From Pinus tabuliformis (lineage: Eukaryota > Streptophyta > Pinopsida > Pinales > Pinaceae): 64,000 nt of DNA. The stretch's first letter is position 1, and every line of letters begins with the position of its first letter. The stretch is from positions 704,480,358 to 704,544,357 of the forward strand of contig CM062810.1 of assembly GCA_031772625.1 (NCBI GenBank), in the 5' to 3' direction. Of this stretch, positions 31,916 to 43,742 are shown piece after piece. A model generated the notes under the pieces. The model did no database searches and was not told the DNA's origin. It worked only from the letters and a program-made list of their open reading frames with translations. The position numbers were made by a program, and so were the translations under genes.

Positions 31916-34900
31916 ATGATCTTGTTGTCCTTCAATTGCAGAGGGATTTCTAGTCCCCAGAAGAAGTTGGCATTAAAACACTTGTTTATGAATGTGAAGT
32001 GTGATGTGGTTATGATCCAATAAACCCTGGGTTTGGGGGAGTCTGTTATAAATATTTTGGGAAAAATGTTGCCTGGGTGGTCATTCATGGCGCTCGATGG
32101 AAATGGTCGTTCAGGGGGTTTGGCTTTAGGCACAAAAGGCAGCAGCTTAAAGCTATTAAACTCCTAGGGTTCGGATTGGATGTTGGGAGTGGAAGTATAC
32201 TCATCTAAACTATGTACAAACTTAACTCTTCTTAACTTATATGGCCCTTGTTAGGACCGTATTTCCTTTTGGAATAATCAGCTTGCAAAATCCCTGCTCA
32301 ATTGTCCAAACCTTGTGATTAGAGGGGATCTAAATCTCTCACTAGGGATCTCTAAGTCATGGGGACCTAATGCAAAGGTGGATCCTCTCGCAGATTTCTT
32401 CCTAAACAAAATACGGATGCAGCATCTTATTGATCCTGATCTTACCAAAGAAACTCCCACCTAGAGGAATAGGAGGGTGGGTGAGGCAAGGGTTTCTAAG
32501 CATTTAGACCGCATTCTGATAAAAGATGATTTGGTCATTTATATTCCTTATTTTGGCCAATGGTTCGGCACTGGGGGTGACTCCAACCACTTCCCTATTT
32601 TTATGGAACTAAAAGGGGCCAGTAAGAAGCCTGGCTCGCCTTTTAAATTCAATTCTTCGTGCTTAAAAGATTTGTCTTTCAATAAATTAGTTCGTGTGAT
32701 TTGGAGTATTCATAATGGCTCCTCGGCTTTATCCCTTGCATAGTCCTTTATGGAGAAACTTAAAAAACTGAAGCATGCTTTGATCTCTTGGGCAAAGGAA
32801 AAATCTATTAGGGATGAGACTGCTCTAAAATCTATTGAATCTAAATTGAAGGTTCTTGAAATCTTGGAGGGAGATGGGTATTAGACGGAGGCAAAAAAGA
32901 GAAAGATAAAATATATGGAGGGTGACATGCACAAGATCGTGAAAGAAAATGAAGAAAAATGGAGGTTGAAAAGTAGAGCCATTTAGCTTAAGGCAGGAGA
33001 TGAAAACTCAAAAAAATTCCAGAACTATCCCAAGGGAAGGAAAAACTCTAATTCGATCTTGGAATTGAAAAATGAAGAAGGGGAGTTGACTTCTTCTTTC
33101 AACGAGTTATCATCTATGGGGGTCAGTCATTTTAAAAACTTGTTCAAAGCTCCCCCTAAGGCCACTATTGTTGAAGTCATCTAGGTTGCTCAAGTTTTTC
33201 CTAGGTTTGTGAATGAAGATGATAATGAGATCCTGATGGGTCCGATCACAAAGAGTGAAGTGGAGGGGGTCCTTCACACTATGTAGAAAGAGAAGAGCCT
33301 GGGTCTTGATGGCTAGACGTGGAATTCTTCCAACACTTTTTTGATATCATTGGGGATGATCTGGCTAGATCGGTGGAGGAATCCAAGCACAGGGGTTTTG
33401 TACATGATCCTATTAACTCTAATTTTTTGGCTTTGATCCCAAATTCTGATGACCCCTAATGTTTTGATGATTTCAGACCCATCTCCTTATGAAATTGCAC
33501 CTACAAAATTATTGCAAAAACCATTGCTTGTCGGCTAAAACCTGTTCTTTCAAAAAGTATTTCCATGGAATCGTTTGGCTTCCTTGAAAGTAGGCAAATT
33601 CATGAATCCATTGGTGTGTTTGAGGAATCCTTGCACAGTATCAAAAGAAATAATAAAAAAGGAATGATTATTAAGATCGATCTCTCAAAGGAATACGATA
33701 AGATTAGCTGGATGTATTTACGTCTTCTCGGTTTCAATATTGGTTTTATTAATTAGGTCATCGGATGTATTACCAATGTGAGTTTTCTTGTTCTTATAAA
33801 TGGAGCGACTTCTCCTTTTTTTCATAGTCAAAGAGGCCTTTAACAGGGATGCCCTTTATCTCCTCTTTTGTTCCTTTTAGTTGCAGAGGGTTTGAGCCAT
33901 TTGAATCACCTTGCCATTAGAAGGGGAGAATATAAAGTTATTGAAATCGCCATAAACCTTTTCATCAGACATCTAATTTTTGTGGAAGAAATCTTACTTT
34001 TTTGTGATGGCTCTAGGGGGACCTTTCTAGGCTTTAGTCAATTTATTTCTAAAAACTGCAAGTATGAGTATTAATACACAAAAATCTTATATTACTCACA
34101 ATGGAATTTCTAGGGCTGAGCCAACTAGAGAAACATCTTTTTTTCCCTTTTCTATCATGACACTGATGGAAAGCCTTAAATATTTGGGGTTCCTCTTGAA
34201 GCTGGACTCCTACAAAAATTCAGACTGGAAATGGTGTGTTACAAAAATTGAAAAAAGAGTCAAGCATTGGAGTTTCAAGTGGTTTTCTCAGGTTGGGCGC
34301 TTGGTCCTCATTAAATCAGTTTTACAAACTATCCCAATTTACTGGATTTCTCTTTCATGGGTTCCAAAAGGTATCCTTTCACAAATCCGGAAGATTTGTG
34401 GTCGGTTTCTCTGGGCAGGATCAAATGTGGAGGGTGTACTTCCTTGGGTGGCTTGGGAAAAAATTGCATACCCTAAAGAGAGAGTAGGGTGGGGCATAAA
34501 AGACCTTCCCTATTTTTCTCGCTCACTGGAAGAAAAATTGGGATGGAGTCTTCTAACGAAGAGAAAAATTTATGGACTTTAGTGATAAAAATAAAATACA
34601 TTGATCCCACTGATTTGATGGCTTGGTTGAGAGCTCTGGAGAAGTCTCATAGAAATTCTTCGGTTATTTGGAAGGCCATGATTGACTCTTTTGATGTTAT
34701 TGCTGATGGGTTATCATGGTTGGTTGGCAAAATTACTAGTGTTCGTGTGGGAATTGATCCTTGGGTTGGTTGTAATGAGGCCTTCATTCTTCCTAGGGGT
34801 CTGGTTGAGTCACTTGTTATCAAGGGGATCTTTTCACTCAACCATATCTCTGATGAAGAGTCCACTACTTTTTGGAATCAGGGTTGGAAGTTTGCAGAGG

Positions 34901-36027
34901 CATTAGAGCTTGAACCATAGTGGATGGGGGTTTGGAGCGATTACATACATGAACTTGAAAGCTCAAATGTTAGACTAAAGGATAGGGATGATGATCTTCG
35001 TTGGGTAAACTCTCCCAGTGGTCTATATGCTTCGAAATATGGTTACATTTATTAAATGGGAAGGTTGGGGGATGCTTGACATTGGTGGTCTAAGACTCTA
35101 TGGAAGCTCAGTTGTCCTCCTAAATCTAGACTCTTATTCTCGTGCATTCTCAGGAACAAAGCCCCAACCTAGGATAACCTAGAAAAAAGGAACAAACATG
35201 GCCCTGGTTGGTGTGCCCTGTGAAAATCCTCTAAAGAAAGCTCTTATCATCTCTTTTTTTCCTGCTCTTTTGCCTCTAAAACTTGAGAACATTTCTTAAA
35301 GACAATTGGTATCACCTCAAATTGGTCTGGGAACTCTATGGATACTACTTGGAAAAATTGGTGGGCTCATACTTCTGATCCTCATCATCGAAATATTCCT
35401 CTGATTATCACTTGGGGAATTTGGGTGGCTCGAAACAAAAGCATTTTCAAGGATCATCCATCAGACTCATATGTTATAGCTATTCAATGTGCTTCCATTT
35501 ATGAGTTGATCCCTTATAACATTCCTGCTACTCCTCAAAATATTCAGGTTGAAACCATCATAACTAATATACCATGGGATTATTTCGATGGGGCTTCTGA
35601 TGCCCACAATCGTTGTGGGGAGGGAATCGTCATACACTTGAAAGATCATAAAATCCTTAATGCTTCAGTGGGTATTGGGCCTCATTCGAATAACTTTGCT
35701 TAATTGTTTACCTTGAATTTTTTTTGATGTTGGTTAAGGCAGATGGGGGTGCTTCCTGCTTGGGTTTTTGGTGACTCTATGATTGTGATCAACTGGGCAA
35801 ATAATGTGTAGCATTGTCAAAATATTACTCTAATGCCTATATTAGATGAAATTTTATTTCTTAAAACAAATTTTGACGATTTATCATTTTGTCACATTTA
35901 CAGGGAGAGGAATATGGAGGCAGATTATCTCTCTAAAAAAGGTTTACAGCAGGTTTTGGACTCCTGGCACATCGTTGACTTGGACAACTGGCGGGTCACT
36001 GTTTCTGATCGGGCTCCTTATTTATAA
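31916..36027 (+). pseudogene. LINE copy B ORF2: endonuclease, RT, zf-RVT and RNase H
   Basis: ATG 31916 aligns with the ORF2 start of copy A. Endonuclease runs to about 32750. The reverse transcriptase spans about 33240-34560 (FDDFRPISL, KIIAKTIACRLKPVLSK, QGCPLSPLLFLLVAEGL). Its catalytic F-A-D-D is FVEE near 33988, so both metal-binding aspartates are changed. A zf-RVT segment follows. RNase H at about 35560-36027 shows YFDGASDAHN, FGDSMIVI and RERNMEADYLSKKG. Frame changes and stops are numerous, including TAA 32020 and TAG near 32984, which copy A shares as TAG. Confidence 0.85.
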
Positions 36028-36482
36028 ACACTTAATATCGCTTCTCAGTTTTTGGTTTTTTTCTCTATCAGGCTCTTTAGGGGTTGTTTATGGATTATTG
36101 ACATCTTGTTGATTATGTATATTTTTGGTTTCTGGACTTGTCCTGGACATGTTGGTTATTTTGGATACTGGTTTGGGTTGTTTTCTCCGACTAGAGAGGC
36201 CCGTGTCCTTTCATTTTCTCTGTTTTTCATGGTTACCTATGGTGATATTTCTGTTTTGAGTAAGTGTGTTATCCACTCTTCCTCATTATGTTGTTGATTT
36301 CACTTATTATGTATGTTGAACTCACATATTGTTCATGAATGCTTCATTGCATCTACTTTGTAACTTTTTATTCACTTAGTAAAAATTTTGATTTTTTCTG
36401 CAAAAAAAAAACTATAATTACATCAATTTTATACAATTATTATTTTTTTTATAAAAAAATTAATTTATCTTTCATTAAACAA

Positions 36483-36680
36483 TGTGGTATAGCACTTAAA
36501 AGCTGTTGGATCCAATGGCAAAAAATGATGTGATTTTCACCATTAGACAAGGTTCAATTCCCATGACAACAGTTTGACACCATGTAAAATCAAAGTTGTT
36601 AGCCTATATAGTTAATTGTTGCAAAAAAATTCCTAATAAAAATAATAAAGATGCATGCTTGTTGCAAAAAAATCCAAAAA
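36483..36680 (+). mobile_element. Possible tRNA-derived SINE
   Basis: GGTTCAATTCCC at 36551 fits the Pol III B box, and TGGTATAGCAC at 36485 is an imperfect A box about 65 bases upstream. The 3' part is A-rich, with TTGTTGCAAAAAAAT appearing twice. No target duplication could be confirmed, so this may be chance. Confidence 0.3.
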
Positions 36681-36740
36681 AATAATAATAAAGATTACAA
36701 TGTTATAATACAATATAAATCATCAACTACTTTTTTTTTT

Positions 36741-37130
36741 CTTCACATATTGGGGACCATAGAATTCCTCTAATGTGTGTTCATATTAGAGGATATATAT
36801 TGAGGAAAAGATGACATAATATATTGGGGGATACATAGGGGGTAAAGGGATTTTATATTAGTAGATATTAAAAATTGAGCTCAAAGTTAATGAAAAAATA
36901 TAAAGGGGTATAAAAAATGCTAATGAAAAAATGGATACCTACAATATTTAGTGAAAGTCGGGGTTTTTTTAATTGGTAAGGGGGTATTTTTAATTGGAGG
37001 TGTATTGGGTTCGTATTGGTAGGGGGTAATGTGATTTTTAGAGGTATTTTCCAATATGTAGTCAAATTAAGGGTACTATTTAATATGCCATGAACACACA
37101 TGATATATGAAAGCTTCATTGAGTGAAGCC
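36741..37130. mobile_element. TIR element, left copy
   Basis: The unit is bounded by CTTCAC (36741) and GTGAAG (37123-37128), with subterminal GTGTGTTCAT and its inverse TGAACACAC. It has no coding capacity. It matches the reverse complement of 44452-44816 along its whole length, for example AAAGTTAATGAAAAAATATA and GATTTTTAGAGGTATTTTCC. It is a MITE-like element about 390 bp long. Its right end abuts the C-terminal end of the Copia-4 relic, into which it probably inserted. A clear target duplication is not visible. Confidence 0.7.
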
Positions 37131-39610
37131 CGTCGTGACAAAGGTCATAGACTTTATTGGTGAATATGAAACATTCTTCAAGATGTCCACCTTCACTACC
37201 ATCATCTTCTTGTCTTCAACCATGTCCCTCACAATGTGATATTGAACATCAATATTGTTTTTCATTGAATGATATGTTCAGTTATTCACTAGGAAGATTG
37301 CACTCTAACTACCACAGTTTATCCTTAGAATTTGTTGTATCAACCCAACACCTAAACATAATCTCTGTAACTATATTTCTTCTTTTCTTACTGTAATAAA
37401 TACCATGTGTTCAACTTTTGTAGTTGAGAGTGGCACTATAAATTGTCTCTATCTCATCCAATTGATTGCTTCTTCAAATGGGTTAAGCATATGCACACAT
37501 GTAGATCTTTTATGATCTAGAGCTCCATCACAGTCTACATTAACAAAACCATGTATGTCCATGACTCTATCAAATCCTAGTATTCCTTGGTTGCACAATC
37601 CATAACCAATAACACCACACAAATTCCTAAAAACTCTCATGCTCCTTCCTTGGGTTTTCCATACAGCTACTCAAAACTCCCATTGCATGTGCATTGTTCG
37701 ATCTAATACAAACTATTATGTGCATCATTGAAGCTCCAACAACTCTAGCATATGGAACATGAGGCATGACCTCTTCTTCTTCATGTGTCTTGGGACACTA
37801 ATTTGCAAATAAAATTACACCTAAATAAATAGGGACCTTTGTTGATTTACATTGCTACATATTAAACCTCTGCAATGTTGTCTTGACATGTTTCCTCTAA
37901 TTGAACCAACATTTTTTGTTTTTCCAATCTCTTTTAATTTATTGCCCAAATGAAATTTGAAGCACAAAAATATTTCATGTCAAATTTGAAGGACAACTGA
38001 TTTTTCCCATCTTGGATGATTTCCTTGCCATTTCGAATCAACAACATATCATCCACATACAAAACCAAATAAATAATATGTTCACCAACTAATATGAAAT
38101 ATAAACAAAAATTCACTTTGCTCCTTGTGAAGCCAAGTATCAATATATAAGTATCAAATTTTTGGTACTACATCCTTGGTGATTGCTTTAAAATTCATAT
38201 GGGAGCTTTTTCAGTGACCATACCAACTCTTTCTTTCCTTTCACTACAAAGCCTTCTGGCTACTTCATTTAATTTTCTTCTTCTAGATTCCCATGTAGGA
38301 ACGGTATATTCATGTCCCTTTGTTCTAATTCAAAAATAAAAAATAAAAAATAAAATAAAGGAAATTTAATAGAAGTTAATTGGAAATAAGATAAAAAAAA
38401 AATTCACCGAAGTCAATTCCCTCTACTTAGATATAACTTTCTGCTACTAATCATGCTTTGTATTTCTCCACTTTTTCTTCTACATTAAACTTATTCTTAG
38501 ACAACCATTTGCCACAAGTCAACTTTCTTATGTCCAACAACTCCATTATATTCACAGCGTCATTCTTATATTGGTATTTCATTTCTTCAGTGATGGCCCT
38601 TTTCTAGAATTTGTCATTCTCTAAATGCATCATCTCCCTAATAATTCTAGGATCATTATCAATAACAGAGAAAGGAAAATTGGAATATAAAATAAGAAGA
38701 TTATATATGTCTGGGTTCCTTATTTCATAAACTAATTTCCTCAATATCATAGTATGTTGCTCGTATTCTTTTGATTCATGTTTTGTTATAGATTCCATTT
38801 CATCATCCTTCAATTTAACCTCTATTTTTTCTAACTTTTCCTCCCTTGGTAGGACTTTTTCTTTGGTAACATCTTTGATTTATTTAAATATCATTTCTTG
38901 ATTATACACAATCTTGTTAATTTCTGGGTTGTAAAGCTTATAACCTTTTAGATAATCTTCAATCAAATAAAAATCATCTTTTTTATCCACCTTTTTAGTT
39001 TTATTATCCACTTCTATTTTACTCTAGAACATGTACATATGCATCACAACTAAACACCCTAAGATGTCTAAGAGAGAGTTTCTTATCAATCCATACATTG
39101 TGTAGATTCTTGTCATCTGACACTTATGAATGTGATTGATTTACAAGGTCACATGCAATATCCACCACTTCTACCAAGCCTTCATATCCTAAATTGACAC
39201 CACTGAGCATGCTCATTAATTTTTCCATTAGTATCATGTTCATCCTTTCTGTAACTCCATTTTGTTGGTGCGTGTATAAAGTAGTCTTTTGTCTTTCTAT
39301 ACCACATTTATTATAGAATTCCTTGAATTCATTTCCATACAATTTTGCACCATTATATGTCCTCAACACTCTAATTTATTACTCTATTTGATTTTCCACA
39401 AGAACCTTAGATTCTTTAAATTTGTCAAAGAGTTCATATTTAATCCCGAGGAAATAAATCCATATACTCCTGAAGAAGACATCTATAAACGAGACATAGT
39501 ACACATATTTACCTAGTGATGGAACTAACAAAGGTCCAAACACATCATCGTGCACTGCCTATAATTTTCCCACTTCCCTCATTGTGGCATTCCCAACGAC
39601 TCATGTACTA
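37131..39610 (-). mobile_element. Copia-4 relic (integrase to RNase H)
   Basis: On the minus strand, heavily mutated Copia pol reads in order. Integrase spans about 39610-39120 (VPSLGKYVYYVSFID, LRTYNGAKLYGNEF, HQQNGVTERMN). The reverse transcriptase starts near 38600 (KWLSKNKFNVEEKVEKYKA) and holds LVLYVDDMLLI near 38060. RNase H lies near 37780-37440 (VPYARVVGASM, GFDRVMDIHGFV), with the terminal part near 37250-37150 (VQYHIVRDMVEDKKMM after frame correction). Gag and LTRs are not visible. The integrase LRTD has become LRTY, a lost catalytic aspartate. Confidence 0.83.
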
Positions 39611-39626
39611 TTAAAGGAGTGGGGTA

Positions 39627-39650
39627 ATATATATATATATATATATATAT
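39627..39650. repeat. (AT)n microsatellite
   Basis: About twelve AT units in a row. Confidence 0.9.
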
Positions 39651-41387
39651 TCCATTGAGTCTTACTTAGACTTCCCAACTCATCATCAGAGCCTCACCAC
39701 TAGGGCTTTCACTCTACGTACCTTCACACATGTAAGTATCTATATATCGGCCTTGTAGAATGCAATGGCCTCCTCTTCCTACATCAACCCGACGCCTTCA
39801 AACATATCTCTCTTATGCCTCTCAGGGGGGTTCCATTGTCACACCACCCCACTTGCCTTCTCCTGACATTTCCCAAGTGCACACGTTATTTACTGTCGAG
39901 GTGTCTATACTAGGCTTCTGTGGACAATGAGCCCCTCTACCACCTCCACATTGGCCTAAAGTTTTCTTTCCAATTACCACCGCTACTTGCTCACGTCATC
40001 TTGACCATGTTATCATGACTCCTTTACCTAATCCACCTTTCGATACTTCTGGGGTCAATCCATCGGGATGACTTGGTAGGTGGACCTCCTCTCCACCAAT
40101 CGATGCATGGTTAGAGATGTGATTAGCTCATGCCAGTCCGTATCCTTCTCCCATCACATATGTTTTAAGATCCATTTACACTTCTACGGTGAAACCTTTG
40201 GGTATGCGTGGAATTTGTGGGCCTCCCCATTCTCATTTGTCATCTCTTCCAATGTGTCGATGTGGCTACTACACAACATCATCCCGGTGCTCCTACTCAG
40301 AACTCACGACTTTGTCTCCTTGTGTGCCTCTTAATTTTTCAGGTGAGTCCCTTAGGGAAATGTCAACCCACTCCTTGGTGTCCTAGTGCTTACAATTGAC
40401 TCCTCCCATTAAACTTTCAAGATGGGAACGTCGGGTGGACTGATCAAGTGGACCAGTCCCTAACAAATAACATCACCATATAGTTTAGGCCCTGCAATGC
40501 TCGCGCCTTACATCTTCTTGTAAGGCATTTCTCGATGCTTCCTCGTGCGTCCCCTTCCTTTTGGGCAAATGATTATGGGCTTATGTGGGTAGTGGGAAAA
40601 CATTCCATCCAATGGCATAATGACTAGGCGCACTTCATCCTGCCCCATCATCCTGGCACTGCGGCCCTTCGCTGCTCAACACGATTTTACGAGTTGAACC
40701 TTTCAAGTTCCACCTCTGGGCCATGCCAACACATTTGCAACCAATCACGTTAGGGATAATTCAAGCCTCGCGAATGAGATGTCTTCATGATTAGGGTTTT
40801 GATCAGAGCAAGGATAAGGTTTTCCTAACCTTCGTTATAAGTTTAAGGCTTTCCCTCTTGCATCACATTGAGATTTATCTTCACTCTACCATGACTCGAC
40901 TAGAATAACCCTATCAGCGTTTAAATTATGAGCCTAATATGGTTTTTGACCAGCATCACGAGAGCTCGTGTCAACTCTTCACTAATTTCTCTTCACTAGT
41001 TAGTCTAGATAAATCTCTGCTACATGAGTTTAGTAACCATTACGAATGGCATCACTGCTCAACAATGACGATGGCGAAAGTGGCTTGCTAACACGCCCCA
41101 CATTGTTATCCCTCCAGAGCTTGGGCAAAGGCTTCTTCAACGAGTTCCTGCCTATCCAATATTCTTGGTATTGAAGGAGGGAATTCCCTGCGTGATGACA
41201 TAGGTGCTCTTGTAGCCACGATCTGTCATGGGCCTTCAGTGAATCTCTGAAGAGCTTCACCTCTCCAGCCACACACCAAGGGTCTCTAACTTCAACGCAA
41301 GGTTGCAATCAAATTTATGGTGTTACACAAAATCGTCTACTACCCTACCAATGATGCTAAGAAGCTAGTGGAAGACATCTAGGATGC
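39651..41387. other. Unassigned stretch left of the Gypsy-1 relic
   Basis: It is less AT-rich than its surroundings and has several short open frames on both strands, none of which I recognise. It could hold the missing 3' part and LTR of Gypsy-1, but no match to the 5' LTR at 45736-46048 is seen. Confidence 0.4.
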
Positions 41388-41424
41388 TCATAATGCAAGG
41401 CTGACTAAGCCTTGATGAAAAGAT

Positions 41425-43400
41425 TCAACTAGGAGAGGTGTGAAATTCCAAAAGAACCTTTTGTTTAAGTTGGGAGTTCTTACACAGATATAGGCAATAT
41501 TTGTACCATAGTGAATCATTTTTCGAAATAAATGAATCAGATGCATTGGGATCTTGTTGCAACTTTTGAATGAGTGTCCATACCTCTTCATCATTCTTCC
41601 ATTTGTAGCTTGCTTCAGTTATCCAATCAGGTTGGATAATAGAATTGGCACAAAGCAATGCTTCCACATCCTCATCCTTTCTTGAGATTGCATCTGCAAC
41701 AACATTTTTATTCCCATTTTTGTAGATGGTTTCAAAGCCATAACCCAACATCTTTGTGACCCATATTTTTTTACCTTGAAGTGTCTTCCCATTAGGTAAG
41801 GGCACCATTTCTTCAGTGCATGTAGTTTTGGAAACATTTTTCTTCTCATAAATAGGTTTTTGTAAATACTTTCCCTTGATTGGATGGCGTTCAAAAGCAG
41901 TGGGTCTTCCTTCTTGCATTAAAACAACACCAATGTCATTTATTGAGGCATAATGGTTTTTGTGAAGTTTGATGTAGGTAATACCGGAGCTCGACACATT
42001 TCCACTTTAATATGTTCAAAGGCCTTAGTTGCTTCTGGAGACCAAGAAAATGCATATTTCCTCAATAATGTTGTTAGAGGTGTTTTTATCTTTGCATAAT
42101 TCTTAACAAACTTGTGATAATATCCTATCAACCCGAGAAATCCTCAAAGATGCTTTAAGGTGGTTGGGATCTTCCCTTCCATGATGGATTTAATTTTGTT
42201 AGCGCTCACCTTAACACCCTCATGGGATGCAATATGACCCAAATAGTCCACTTCTTGTACCCCAAAGAAACATTTGGAGGATTTTGCATATAATTTATTC
42301 TCCTCCAATAGTTTGAGAACTCTGTCAACATGTTGAACATGATCTTTCCATGACCTGCTAAAGAGTAGTATGTCATCAAAAAATACTAAAAAAAAATTCT
42401 AAGGAAGGGTTTGAAAGTGGAATTCATCAAACCTTGAAATGTGGAAGCTGCATTAGTAAGGCTAAAAGATATGACCATCATGACTTCTAAATTTTGTTTT
42501 TGGAATTTCATATGTCTTCATTCTAATTTGATGATATCATAAATGCAGATCCAACTTCCTGAAGTAAATTTCTCTATGTACTTCATCCAACAATTCATCA
42601 ATGACATGAATGGGAAACTTATCTTTAATAATAAGCTTGTTGATCTCTCTATAATCTAGACACATATGTCATGATCCATCCTTCTTGTACACCAATACTA
42701 CTAGAGAAGAGAAATAACTTTGACTAGGTTGAATTATACCTACCTCTAGCAATTCTACAGCCATACATCCAATTTCACTCTTTTGGGTGTAAGGATATAT
42801 GTAAGGTCTAATGTTTGGAGGAACACTTCCTAGAATCAATTGGATAGCATGATCATGATCACGAATAGGTGGGAGACCTTTGGGAGTCTCAAAAACCTTG
42901 TAATGATTATCAAGGACTCTTTGGAGATCTAGATAAATGGATGACTTAGATGTTTGAACATCGAGTGAAAATAATTGTGCAATTACCCCTCATTGTTCCT
43001 TCTTAAAAATCTTGATCATACAATTAGAGTTGATTATTTTCCCAGGTTTCCTTGTGATATCCCTTAATTCAATTTCCTTTCCTTCTGAGAAAAAATACAA
43101 GAGAAGTTCTTGGAAATTAAAAGCTATCATCCCTAATTATTCTTACCATTGGAATCCTAATACAACATCTACACCACCCTTTGGAATGGTGAGAATTACG
43201 TTGTTCAATACAAAACCCCCCATGGTTAGATTGATATTATGGCACTTCCTTGAGCAATTTATAGTTCATCCATTTTTGACACTCTAGTGTTGGATATAGA
43301 AACAAAATTTAAATCCTTAGCTACCTTACAATGAATAAAATTATGAGTACTACCTGAATCAATCAACACTATTACCCTTTTCTTCTTGAACCGAAATGTA
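41425..43400 (-). pseudogene. Gypsy-1 pol: protease, reverse transcriptase, RNase H
   Basis: DSGSTHNFIH marks the aspartic protease. Reverse transcriptase blocks [17 protein letters not shown] and FFDDILLFS are readable, the latter with F-D-D in place of the usual V-D-D core. VDYLGHIASHEGVKV and the segment IGYYHKFVKNYAKI follow, then RNase H-like sequence to about 41640 and a final open stretch to 41425. Integrase is absent. Several in-frame stops occur. Confidence 0.85.
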
Positions 43401-43742
43401 GACATCCCTACAAATTAAATGTGGTAAATATGAGCCTCCTAAATGAAAATTAGAACCACGGAAATCTAAAATCCATTATATCCTTCTATCTTGAGTGTTT
43501 GAGGAGTGGTAATTCCCACTAATGCATTACAAGATATGGCAGGATCCATTTCTTCTTTTTCAGTCATGGGGTTGGTTCCTAGTGTATATCTTCTTATTTT
43601 GATGTTTCTTGTTCATTTTCTTCCTCCTCTTCACAATCTATGTAAAATAATTTCTTCTCAACATAATTATGACCTTCAGAGTATTTTCAATTACAACAGT
43701 AACAAATCCATTTTTCTATTTTTTCCTTTGATTGTTGTGGTG

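Larger units (their letters stand above)
29512..36409 (+). mobile_element. L1-like LINE copy B, 3' complete, dead
   Basis: The copy runs from leader through ORF1, ORF2 with endonuclease, reverse transcriptase, a zinc-binding zf-RVT region (about 34920-35310) and RNase H, to a 3' untranslated region ending in a run of nine A at 36401-36409. It carries many stops. An archaeal-like RNase H at the end of ORF2 is known from plant L1 lineages. Confidence 0.85.

Noticed and set aside
36052-36297. 81-codon hydrophobic open frame after LINE copy B
   Set aside because: It lies in the LINE 3' untranslated region before the poly(A) run, and the hydrophobic bias comes from T-rich DNA.
41030-41308. 92-codon minus-strand open frame
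   Set aside because: No recognised motif; it probably lies in eroded repeat sequence left of Gypsy-1.
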